DNA of 64,000 nt from Evernia prunastri (lineage: Eukaryota > Ascomycota > Lecanoromycetes > Lecanorales > Parmeliaceae), in contig NKYR01000041.1 of NCBI GenBank assembly GCA_003184365.1, positions 1 to 64,000 on the forward strand. Direction: 5' to 3'. This document shows positions 42,597-53,566 of this stretch, piece by piece; position 1 is the stretch's first letter, and each line of letters begins with the position of its first letter. A program made the position numbers and the translations under genes. Under the pieces are notes generated by a model. The model was not told the origin of the DNA. It worked only from the letters and a program-made list of their open reading frames with translations, and ran no database searches.

Positions 42597-45500
42597 CTAG
42601 TAGTAAAAAATAGACCGATTAGCTCCATGTGCTGCACCAATATATATCTCAAGCAAGTGCAAGCAATGACCGGCCGAAGGCAGGACGTATGATGGATGCA
42701 GTTATGTGAGGATTGTGAAAATCGGCAAGCATTCGTCCTCATGAAGCCAGAGCCTGGACGCTCATGGTAGAGCTGGAGGATCGCATCACATCAGTTTTGG
42801 AGGGGGGCAATTTACAAGATGCTAGGTTAGGTGTCGCTGCAATCGACAACACCGCAGCCTTGACTTGTTGAAGGAGGTATCGGTGAAGAAAGGAGCGATT
42901 GGACGAAGAAGAGTGCAGAATGGGCAAGGGAGAAGTGAAGGGGAGCAGAATGATTTGACAGGCGTGGAGGTAGATGAGGTGGAGGATTTGTATAGAAGCT
43001 CAGGTGAAGTATGGAGTGATGTGCAGGGAAGTTCCAAGGACCTGACCGCTTCAAGGATCTTACAAGACCGTTTCTTGCAGGGAACTTGCTCAAGTGCAGC
43101 AGTTAGTCCCGGCACATGCATACCATGGTACATTTGGCTCCCGTGACAGTATTCATGCAACGCCAGGGCTGCAAAGCGCAACGTAACCTCATGCGCGCTC
43201 GCGCAAGTTGTGAGGAAGAAAGTGACGGAGGATATCTTGGGAGATGAGAATGTAGGTAGATGAATGGAAATTGAAGTTGAAGATGCACGATGAGGGGGAA
43301 AACTGGAGGGAGGGGAGGGATTGGGGGTGTGAATGGCGAGACTTACAGAATCTCCCGTTGGCTCTTTTTTGTAAAGAAGGGCTCCCATAATACTCTTTTT
43401 AATACTCACTCTTGTTTCCGATGATAATGAGTATTATGATTATGAGCCTTGGCCGTTTGAAGCTCGTAAGTACTTTAATACTTTAATAATTTGGAACACC
43501 GAGGACCTAGGGGAAAGGTGATGGTGGTGCTTCTGGAAATTGTGTGGATTGAAATTCAAAAGGTTGGTAACGCGTTTGGTGGTAACGCTGTGGTAACGAT
43601 ACACGGTAGATGGTAGTTAGCTCACTTTGTGTAAAAATGTAAAAAATAATGTAGAGTAAAAATGCAAAAATGTAAAACCCGACTAAAATAATAATAAAAA
43701 GGATCAAAAAGATAGAATGATAGAATGATAGTGATGATGAGAGCCCAGGACTGCAGCGAATGCCCAGGGTTGGTTTTAGGGAAGATTCATTGAACACGGT
43801 TGAAAGTGTGAAGGTGGAAGAATAATAGATACGAGGATATGTAAGGTAGGTACGGAGTAAGGTACTACTATAAGATTATATTTCGAGTCAGCAATTCCAC
43901 TATCACGTATCCTTTTTCTTTTTCTTTTCTTTTTTTCCCTCCCTTTTTCCCCTTCCCTTTTTCTTTGGGAACGGTGTGGCAATGATGACGAATGGGACGC
44001 GTCTATTCCGCAGCTTATGTAGTTGGGGTCGGTCATACAATTCGTGCCAGAGCATCCCATAAAGCCATAAAGCAGAAGTGTTGTATGCCTAGTACCTAAT
44101 GCAAGAGCGGAGGGAATTTACCTTTTGTGATGAATTCAAAACGAGTTTTGAATTATCGATCCAGTGCCACGACTCGATTCCTTAAGGGACAAAGTTCGTA
44201 AAAAGAAAAAAAGAAAAAAAGAAGTACGTAGAAGAAAAAGAGGGTTCATTTTCTGTGTTGCGCTGACCAATATCTACCGGCCAGTATTATGATTATTGAC
44301 CTTATCCAGAATTGGCTTGGTGAGTAGATATCTGACAGTGACACACAAAGCACTAAGCTAAACTTTCCACCTCGGACAGGTGGCCTGGTTGCACCAAAAA
44401 AAGAAGAAGGAAAAACATCAAGAGGCGATTCGCCGAGAGTAGATTTAACTTATTTCTTTTTATCTTGTTGTTTTCACAGAGAGTCCTGCAATATTAAATG
44501 GCAGGAATGATGGCGCGTTTCTCAATTACGTTACGAGCCCTGTCCGATTCCTTAGTGGCTCAAACACACTCTTAGCCACAGGGGCTGCCCGGACTTTGCA
44601 CCTGTAGGGCGTAGCCTAGTAGGCTGCGCAGAGTTCGAAGTTCGAAAGTGTAAGGTACTTAGGTACATGATTTAGGGATTAGGACGTCAAATCTCCATGG
44701 AGAATCGAGATGAAGAGGGGTTCATGTTTCGAATCCTAATCAAGGGCGCTACCTACCCAGCATCGGTTGGGGAAGCTCCGGCTTCTGCAGCCTGGCCGAT
44801 ACTTTGATAGGTCCAATCCTACTCTGACGGCTGTGACTTGGAGCAGGAGCACCCGGGCCACACCGGTCTGGGACCAATTAATTTCTGCTCAATCTGCACT
44901 AAAAGAACACGCGCTTGAGCAAATTGGCCGAAACGTGGGCTCGCGTGCATCATCTCGAACAATGAAACGTCTGGTACCTAAGTAACAACACAAACAATAA
45001 CAACAACAACAACAGATAATAAGATTGATCATAACAAAGTGCTTGCGACCCGTCTTCTCCTGTTGCAGGTTCGTTTGAGAGATGCATATCTAAATTATCG
45101 AATGCTTCTACACCTTTTAATTTGCATAAGGAACGGTGTAAAGGGGTAAGGTACGGTAGTACAGTAAATTAATTACCGTACACCTAACCTAGGTCAGGTA
45201 CCTTACTAAGGTTCCTAAGGTAGGCGGGAAAAGCATGGACCTGAACAGAGTTTAGGTGGCCGTTGGATCAGCGGGGATCAGGGATCCTCACAAGGTCCAC
45301 CTCGGTTAGCCATGCTTTGCAAACTGAATTGCCGAGACAATTCATTTTATTACCAATCTTATGTTTTCAAAATACAAAATAAAAATAAAAAAAAAGGCAC
45401 AAGGGCAGCAGACACGACAGAGCGGGGTCGTAGCGTCAAGGGACAACGGCTCTTGATGATAGGATATAATTCAAGACACTAACCTGATATCATCATCTAT

Positions 45501-48500
45501 GTCCGTTTGCTTCCGAGGCCTTTGGTGAACGCCCAACTAGAGTCGAACTTGACAGGGCCGCTGCTAGCAAAGCCGTTGAAGCCAAAGCTGCTTGTGCGGG
45601 AAAGTACTAGCGCTTCTTCCGGGATCCGTAATGCTCAACTCAACGTCTGGTCTATCTCAACCTCTTCCAGCTGCTAAGCCTTGACGGTTTGATGATGATC
45701 AGACTGTGTGCTTGAATGCATTCAAGTGGAGAATAGGGGGTGGGACATCCAGCAAGGCCTTTTCTGCAAGGAAAACTGATCTTGACTGGCACCGTACGCG
45801 TATAATTCCAACATTTGATGGTTTTGTGCTCGAGCCGCTTATCCAGCGAGAATTCTCGCAGCTGCTTGCGTACCCCTACGATTGGTGGACTCTCAAGACT
45901 AACTGCGTTTGGTACCCCCTTCAATGCGTTGTCCTCTAGGCTTCGTTTCACATCGTCATACACGTTCTTACTGAATATTTGAGGCGGGGTTTCTGTCCGG
46001 GGGGGGCGCAAGGTTGCGGCCCCCGGTCCGTGAACTCCTGGCGAGCGCGGCTTCCTACTGATATCGTGCGTCGATACCTAGATGGGAAGTCACAGCTGGG
46101 CCAGCATTTGGCGGGATGAAAACGATGGTTGAGGCAATGAGGTGTCAGATGCTGCAAGAGACGGAGATTTCCAAGTCCTGCGAGATTGTGCCCACCTTCA
46201 ACTGCCAGCGTCAGTAGATTACAAGTGTCGAATTGATCGATTGAAAGAGACGGCCACAGAAATGGTCATGTTCTGTAGCATCCATGAAACCTTGCACAGT
46301 GGAGGAGCACCTGGTAGAATCATAGAATCCTCCAGCAGTAGCACCTTACAAGATGATTGAAAAGAAAGCGGCTGTGGTAAAATAGAGAGAAAGCACTTGC
46401 TTGACAAGCCTTGCAATGATCTGAGACCTGCAGTGCTAGAGCACCACAACTGAGGATCGAGGTAGCTCTGTGGGATGGATGTCAAAGACGTGGACAGGTC
46501 ATAGGCAGGGATATTTCACATTGACATGATGACAATGGTTTAAAGGTATTACTAGCTATGAACAGGTCAAGAACTGGTTCCACAGCAAGCCTCCAATGTA
46601 GTTGAAATCTCAGTCTTCAAATGAGCTTCGACATCAGTCCTTTGTTGCGAGCTTTTTGGCCAACCCTCCTCGTCAGGAATCAACGAGCAGTTGTGAGACG
46701 GTTCGACTACACCGCGAGACGACTGCGTTTGGATTGAGAAGATATACGACAAGAGTAGAGAGCTACTATGCGTTATGATTATTGTCATACTCGTATAAGT
46801 AGTTGTTATTGTTATTATGTAATTTACTTTATACACGCCAATCCCTGCGATGTTGAAGCTTCTAGAAAGGAGGAAGGCTGCTGGTGTGGAATAAGGTATC
46901 TTAAGGTAAGGTAAGGTAGTACCTCGTACTTTAGCTCGTACTTACTGTAGTACGGAGTATACTGTATACTGTATGTAAGGTGTCATGTAGAATTAAGGCT
47001 TTCCCTTCCTCCCGCTTGAACCTGGTCGAGCGAAGGAAAGTAGTAAAGTATGGAGGATTTATCATTTTTGTGTGCTTGTAAATTGCGGCAATACTTGCTT
47101 TGCATATGATTGCAGATGATTGCAGATGATTGCAGATGATTGATTGCATGTGGTTGCATGATTATTCAATGAAGATTTTTAGAGCAATTGTAATCATGTA
47201 CTTAGCTAAGGTGAGTTAAAGAAAGTGGTGATTATGTAGTTAATCTTATGTATGATCTATGTACGGTATGGTCACCTGAGGCTGGAAAAAAGAGCAAAAA
47301 TATTATGAGGACTCTATTAAGCTACCCAAGTAACCCAACGAGTGACATAGGAGGAAATTCTTATTTATGCGCACTCATACTTTTTTAGATGCATCTTTGG
47401 CAGCCCAGAGATCTTCACTCTCGCATATGCCTCACCTTTTCCAACTTCCAAGTTCAAACAAGATCTTCTCTCTCCTGCTCTTATGCGCCATAGCTAGGTA
47501 CCTACCTCAGGAAACACCAACTTCCCCGAGCTTGAGCAAGACGAGCCAAATTACTCTCTAAGCTACATAGTGGTCTCTAGCCAACAATAAGTGTCTGACG
47601 CCCGTTGATGTATCATTCGTGCCGGCAATTACTCTACTCGCGATTGCGCTATTTGAACAATATAAGCGGTACGGTACGGGTGCTGTGTACACTTCATGAG
47701 CCACAACTCATTGGGCTGTCACGCAGCGTACTCCATATGGGAGCTAAAGTCCCAATTACGTAGTAGTAGACTTGCAGATGACCTACCTGCGAAACGTCCG
47801 AAGTAGCCGTTGATATATACTACCGCTTATGTCGGTGCGGCCAATTGTCTTCGTTGCTCCTTTTCCGCTATGCGCTTGCCTGTACCAGCTGCAACGCGTA
47901 GCGTGTTGTACCGGTAGCAACAACTCCGGCTGTGTGCATTGACCTCTCCGCCCCGTCTACTGCACCAGCATCCCCAAACACTACCTGTCTGTGCAGCTCC
48001 AACCCTCCTCCTTCCTGAACCTTTCGCCACTCCGCCTTTGCGCTTGGTCTTGGGCCATCTTCGGTTTCTACAAGTCAGCCCCGAGGCTAATCGATGATAC
48101 GTATCGTTACCGTCAGGGAAATATCATGGCTATGGCTGGTAATCAATCTTTTTACAAGCGGAGTAATCTCTAGCGAGTTGAAAAGGCCTGTGCGGGAAGG
48201 CAATCTCTCAAGATCTCCGCTCATAGCTTTTATCAAACTTCCCTCTACGGAGTACAAAATGCCTGTTCTCTGTCCTCCCTGCAAGAGACCTGACGTCTGC
48301 GTGAACCGGGTTTTAAGAGTAATTTCTCGTCTGCAGCTTCATCACAGATTTCGATTCTCTGATCCGAGACCCATTAACACCAAAGTCTAATTGTTTATTG
48401 CCTGTCCCCGCGTCCTTCTGCGAGAATACCGTCAATGCAAACCCAAAGACATTTGACTCGGCCATCGCAGAATCTAGAACTACAGGCCGAGTGCGTTAAA

Positions 48501-49101
48501 TGAACTCGATGATCATGACGGAGACGCATGCCATACTGCCAGAAACAGTTGCGACTCTCACAGATGAAAGAGCCTAGCTCTGGGGCCATGCCTGAATCAA
48601 GCCAGGCGTCAGCTATCCAAAAAGATCCGAAGGACGCAACGAGCGTCGTGGATAGCCGGCAGAATAGCTGGTGAGCCGGTCCCTTGACAAAGTTGCCTTG
48701 CATGGCTGACGCCGATGCGTCGTCTTACCATCTGCGGGTGCCGTATGCAAATGAAGCTGTGGATGGTAAGAGAGGTCTGTAAGACGTGTTGGCTAAGGAG
48801 ACAAATGGTCTTGAGCCATTGAGGTGTAGGGTGGTGTGATCCGGGGATGGTATATGAAAGTGGTTGGCTCCCATGAATGCAAAGTAAGGTACCGAGACAC
48901 CGAAGAGTACCTACCACCAACCTCCAGTAAATAGCAAGGTTCTTGCCTCCTTCGCGCCGGCGTCCTACCTTAGTCCCAAAGGCTAACAAGTTAGCGCTGG
49001 AACTAAGCTCAAAAAAGTCTAGATCGCTTCGCGGACTTTTGTTGTAGGACGCCTGCTCCAGAAACCCCGTTTTTATCCAAAACGAGCTTCGTGTCAACAA
49101 A
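42597..49101. other. Gene desert of about 6.5 kb
   Basis: The left end must hold the missing first exon and promoter of the DUF8032 gene. The rest has no convincing gene. A minus-strand frame at 45652-46011 (SKNVYDDVKRSLEDNALKG, REFSLDKRLEH) looks mildly protein-like and may be an exon relic. Pentamer AAGGT runs recur (43841-43863, 45141-45165, 46891-46924). Poly-A/G tracts occur near 43915-43965 and 44205-44225. A few large stretches are AT-rich. Confidence 0.5.
47106..47140. repeat. 10-bp tandem repeat
   Basis: ATGATTGCAG repeats three times perfectly (47106-47135) with a degenerate fourth unit and related words after it. It lies in the gene desert. Confidence 0.85.
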
Positions 49102-49399
49102 TTTTTGAATCAATCACAGATCCATCAATTCTCATCAAAACCACTTAGAAATATATACTACGACGCGTAGAATTATATAGCGAATTCGTTAGTAACAAAA
49201 TCTAACTCCCTACGGCAATATCCCGCGTTGTATACCTTACTAACCTTCGAGGACAGTTGACACCAGACCTATTACGTTCCCTATCTAAATGACCTAACCA
49301 ACGGGTTACCTCTTTCCGGCAACGGGTCTCGGCGCTAGATTTCCTATCTCTCAGCGTCCGAGACCCTCCAAACACGGCATTCAAATCGAATTATCAATG
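49102..49399. other. Degenerate AT-skewed sequence, possible transposon relic
   Basis: This stretch borders the MITE-like element and has codon-like texture with stops on both strands (for example a minus frame at 49202-49384). It resembles a decayed transposon gene, but no motif identifies it. Confidence 0.35.
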
Positions 49400-49406
49400 A
49401 TAGAAA

Positions 49407-49612
49407 GGGGGGGAGCATGTTGATCAAAAGTCCTAAACATGCCAAGACTTTTCGGATCCGGACCCGGACCCGGACCCGATAGCCAAACTTGGGCCATCTT
49501 CCGAATATTACTATAAATTTCAGTATTCTAACTAGGGCAGTCGATTTTCGCTGTAGGCTTGGCATATTTAGAATAGAATACAAGAAACAGGGGGTTTTTG
49601 GTGCAGACCCCC
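49407..49612. mobile_element. Diverged MITE related to the element at 300-465
   Basis: The left end (AGGGGG..., then TTGATCAAAAGTCC, then CATGCCAA) and the right end (TTTTTGGTGCAGACCCCCT) form an imperfect terminal inverted repeat. The left-end block and an internal GATAGC...GGGCC.TCTTCCG block match the MITE at 300-465 in the same order. A GGACCC hexamer is tripled at about 49460-49478. Exact borders and target duplication are uncertain. Confidence 0.6.
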
Positions 49613-49908
49613 TGCGGGGACCGACTCACTATGCAGCTAAAAATTAAAGTCACGGTCTAAGCAGGGGGTCGAAAGCTAATGGAGACAACAAGGTTCTGGC
49701 TTTTCGAGAGTAGGGTTAGGGCTGTCGCTAGCGCGGACCAGGACTTCTGATAAGGTAAGGTAGTGTGTTCCTACCAATCGGCTTTGAAGGGTGCGCACGG
49801 GTTTAGCGCTAGATGGAGCTGCTGCCTCCTTCCATCTCATAGTGATGAGTGGTATATGCTCCTCTTTTCTCTTTATGTAGGACGTGTGTCTTTTCATGAT
49901 GAGCTAGG

Positions 49909-51119
49909 ATGACTACCAAACACGAGATTCAGGCGCTGCTACGATTTCTCTCTCAAGATGCTAAAATTCCGCTTCCGACGGCCATGAGCAAGGTCAAAGA
50001 GCTACAGAGCGCAAATCTCACAAGGTAAGAGTAGCTAGCATCTCCAGGTTTGGTGCATACATGGAATGAGCTAACCCCTGGTCCAGCTCGGATTCTCTAG
50101 CAAAGTCGTCCATCACGGATATCCGGGCTATATTTACGGATGAGAAGCTTGCAAAGCAAATATTGAGTGCTGCCAAAAAAGTCACCAAGAAGAGAGCGAG
50201 TGAACCTGAAGGGGCTTCTGAACCACCAGCCAAGCGCAAGAGGACCATAGCTACAGGAGATGATGCTAGTCCAGCTGCGATCGAAGAGTCCCTGGCCCTT
50301 CCTGAGTCCAACGCTGACGAGGAGGAGCTGGCGAATACAACTCTACACACTAATCGAGCTCCACTAGTCTTAGCATTTGCAGCTAAACTACTCGAATATA
50401 CAATGCCATCCCAGCCCTTATCCTCCAGACTAAGTCTGGCTCAAGCAGTAGTAAGCGTGAATGCAAAATCAAAGGCCCTCAGCTTGGGCATAGAGAAAGG
50501 GATTAGTGCTGAAGAAGATGGCTGGGGTCAAGGGCAGCCGAGAGTTCGCGTAATGGGAAGAGATATAAGGGTTATGAAGAGATGGGATTACCAGTGGAAG
50601 GGGAAATTTGAGGGAGAGGCAGGAGATCTGAAAGCAGAGAGTCCAGATACTATGGACAGTCAAAAGACACTTAAGCAGGAGGGCAAAAGCGATGATGAGA
50701 CGGCATTATGGGGCTTTGACCTCGAAGCTTTGCGTTCCTCGAACGGTCCATTAGTCTCTGGTGCGCAGGGTGCTCGAGTTGTATATGGTTCTGGCTTGCC
50801 CATTTACACTGCTCAATCCGCAAAAGCGTATTTGCTTAAGTCGTTTGCTTCAGTACCGCCTCCAACGGATGCAGCATCGCCACAGAAGAAGTCCACAGCC
50901 GTGCTGACAATGGAAAAGGAACGGAACTTAAGCCTCGTCTTGCGTGCGTTGGACTTGGTCTTCCAATCCTGGGCAATCCTGACCCGCGAAGAGCTTGACA
51001 AGAGAGCTTGGGCTTGGTATGTAGCCGTCAGACCGGAAGTCGAAAATGGCGTTGCGGGATGGGGAGGGAAGGGAGAGGTCAAACTGTCCCGGATCCTGTC
51101 CTTGCGAAGAAAGGGCTAG
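49909..51119 (+). CDS. Conserved fungal protein of unknown function
   Basis: Exons 49909-50024 and 50087-51119 with a 62-bp intron (GTAAGA...GCTAAC...CAG) give 382 residues starting MTTKHEIQALLRFLSQDAKI. The N-terminal helical region continues across the splice (FTDEKLAKQILSAAKKVTKK). A basic linker (KRASEPEG, PPAKRKRT) follows, then a conserved-looking core (TNRAPLVLAFAAKLLEYTMP, QPLSSRLSLAQAVVS, EEDGWGQGQPRVRVMGRDIR). The basic PPAKRKRT could be a nuclear signal. I believe it has orthologues across Pezizomycotina but know no function. Confidence 0.85.
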
Positions 51120-51963
51120 GCCACTCCGAGGACAGCAAATGGAGATGCTCCGCGCCTGGGGAAACCACCAGAACCGCGGGGTCTTCTTATATACAAGCGA
51201 GAGGCAATCTGAGGTCCCTACAATAGGTCCAAGCCGATCCTAATTGCTCTTGCCCTGTACCGAGAGCGGCAAGAATGTATTCTGACACTGCCGTTCTATG
51301 CAAAAAAAACTTCTTGCCTGTATTGCTCATCTGAGCCAAGCAGTGGGGGTCGGGGAGCATCTGTCTTCTCAGCCATGACGCATTAGTACTTGTTCGCTCG
51401 TCCCCTTCTGCACGATTAAGCTCAAAACTCTTCATAGCAATCATCATCTACCATATCTTTTCACCGAATGCTCCTGAGAAACCTATCTAAGCACTAGGTG
51501 CTGAAGATCATGTAGCACTCGGAATAACATCGGTGGAACGTAAACATACTACTGATATCGTAATTGTTTACATTCGTGAGTCCAAAAAGAAGTCTGGTGA
51601 TTGAAAGCGAAGATAGAGTACCTAAGGTAGGTAGGTAAGGTAAAGTAGGTAAGTTAGGGTGAATACTCTAGTTTCAAACTCTACCTTAGCGCGTCAGCCG
51701 CAGGGGTTGGTCGGGTGTCAGTGAAAGCTGTTGCTGAGGTGGTGATAAAGTATGTACGGTACTTTTAAGGTAAGGTAGTACATGGACTTGATAAGTAATT
51801 CGACCTCTTCACTACTATCTTAAAGTATTTTTGTATCACACTTGGCTTAGGAAAGGCATCTACATCTACCTTATTGCCCAGGTTGGTGCTTTCCTGCTTG
51901 GCTTGAGACACCTTATGAGTGAGAATGTAAAGTAGATCTCTCTCAATTTTCACACCTCCCATC
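51120..51963. promoter_or_regulatory. Intergenic with AAGGT-type pentamer runs
   Basis: No gene is recognised. Runs of AAGGTAGGTAGGTAAGG-type sequence lie at 51618-51657 and 51766-51780, upstream of the hydrolase gene. Confidence 0.5.
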
Positions 51964-53175
51964 ATGTCCGAGCATCTATTCACCATCACCTCATACATCA
52001 TCCCTGCATCTCATATCCGAGGCTACAGTAGAGGAATACAAGATGAGCAAACCAACCATTTACGCTTATCCCTGAAACATTATCTGCCAAAAGGGCGAGA
52101 AGCAAAACCAGGAGACCCCACGTTAATCCTAGCCCACGGCATCGGCTCTTCCAAAGAATCTTACGAGCCCTTCCTCGACGAACTTCTCACCCATATTCCA
52201 ATCCGCGGAGCCTGGGCCTGCGACGTGACGCACCATGGAGCGTCATATCTGCTCAATGAAGACATCATAGGCGACGAACCGCACTGGCTCGACAGCGCCA
52301 GGGACCTGGTCCACATGGTCAACACATTCGCAGCCCAGATGCCTCCTCCAATCTACGGCATCGGCCAATCATGGGGCTGCAACAATATAGTCCTAATGTC
52401 CCACTTGCACCAACGGCTTCTCGCAGGCATGGTACTGATTGAGCCCTTTTTCGGAACAGGATACCGATTCCAATCCTACGCGGTCGACCGGCCTGCAGCG
52501 GACTCTCAGCATCGCATCTCCCTTCTCGCCAGACGAAGGGACACGTGGACGTCCCGCGAAGAAGCCGCGGCCAAGCTGCGCGCGACTCCTTACTACGCCG
52601 TCTTCGATCCCCGCGTCTTCGAACGTGTGGTTAAGTACGACTTGCGTGACATGCCCACGCGGCAGCACCCGCACGCCGTGACCTTGACCACCCCCAAGGC
52701 CCAAGAAGTGTACAATTATGCGCAGCCCGATCCACCCTTCCCGGGCTATGAGCCGGCCCCAGGCTATGAGACCCGCCCCGACGACAGTGTTGTGGTTCCG
52801 GGTTTCTATCGCGCTGAGGTGAAGCACCTGATGCGTGTCCTACCTCAGGTCCAGCCACCTCTCTTGTTTTTGTGGGGTACAGAGTCCGACATTGGCAATT
52901 CTGCATACCCCCAGACAGTGATTGACCAAACCGGAGTCGGAGATGAAGGGAATGGCGGTGTTGCTTCTGGTAAAGTACAGTCCAGGTACGTTAAGGGGGC
53001 TTACCACGCTGTACACTTGGAACTGCCTGGAAAAGTTGCCGAAGAGATCAGCGAGTGGTTGAAAAGAGAGCTAGGACAGTGGCACGACGACATGTTGACC
53101 AGGAAAGAGCGGCAGCCATCCTTTAACCCTGGCGTACTGAACCCGCTCTGGCTTGAGAAGCTGTCTAATCTCTGA
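51964..53175 (+). CDS. Alpha/beta hydrolase, AKT2/LPX1-like family
   Basis: A single exon of 403 residues. LILAHGIGSSKESY provides the oxyanion region and GIGQSWGCNN the nucleophile elbow, with serine in GQSWG. GAYHAVHLELP holds the likely catalytic histidine near the C-terminus. Overall it resembles fungal peroxisomal alpha/beta hydrolases related to yeast LPX1 and to hydrolases of secondary-metabolite pathways such as AKT2. No biosynthetic cluster surrounds it here, so a housekeeping lipase or thioesterase-like role is more likely. It ends SNL, a weak match to PTS1, so peroxisomal location is possible but not established. Confidence 0.85.
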   Translation: MSEHLFTITSYIIPASHIRGYSRGIQDEQTNHLRLSLKHYLPKGREAKPGDPTLILAHGIGSSKESYEPFLDELLTHIPIRGAWACDVTHHGASYLLNEDIIGDEPHWLDSARDLVHMVNTFAAQMPPPIYGIGQSWGCNNIVLMSHLHQRLLAGMVLIEPFFGTGYRFQSYAVDRPAADSQHRISLLARRRDTWTSREEAAAKLRATPYYAVFDPRVFERVVKYDLRDMPTRQHPHAVTLTTPKAQEVYNYAQPDPPFPGYEPAPGYETRPDDSVVVPGFYRAEVKHLMRVLPQVQPPLLFLWGTESDIGNSAYPQTVIDQTGVGDEGNGGVASGKVQSRYVKGAYHAVHLELPGKVAEEISEWLKRELGQWHDDMLTRKERQPSFNPGVLNPLWLEKLSNL

Positions 53176-53566
53176 CATAGCACGTAAATGGCGGAGGTCT
53201 TGTGCTCGGAGAGGCATTATAGCAATCAAAGCACCCAATTATCCTACAAGATCCCCTGCACGTATTATACATGAGCTAGCTTAATTGCTCTTCTGTCCCT
53301 TTTTTCATGGTAGCAATCGTGGATAGACCACCCACGAGTCACGTGTTTGATCAGAAGCAACACCATAAAGCCAGCGTATCACCTTTCGTCTCACCGTACA
53401 TACATGTGGGCGGATGATGATGAATGATTGAATAAAGCATAAACACCACCAGTCATAGCCCCGAGTCTCCTTTCGCCGTCGCTTTTGCAATAGTCAAACT
53501 CCTCTAGTGCAAGTAGCCTGTGCGTGCCCTTATGTCATATCACGGTGCGCCTTGGCAGCGCCGCAT
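53176..53566. other. Convergent 3' intergenic region
   Basis: This lies between the hydrolase and not1 3' ends. Nothing further is recognised. Confidence 0.5.

Noticed and set aside
42822..43409. 195-codon minus-strand frame upstream of the DUF8032 gene
   Set aside because: Low-complexity Ser/Thr/Pro/His-rich text typical of a CT-rich fungal leader. It could include the missing first exon, but nothing ties it to the frame starting at 42596.
48609..49100. 163-codon minus-strand frame
   Set aside because: No protein-like pattern, and it runs through AT-skewed DNA next to a transposon relic.
31580..53175. Secondary-metabolite gene cluster (dioxygenase plus AKT2-like hydrolase)
   Set aside because: The two enzymes are 19 kb apart, separated by hex1 and structural or regulatory genes, and no polyketide synthase, NRPS, terpene cyclase or pathway regulator is in the window.
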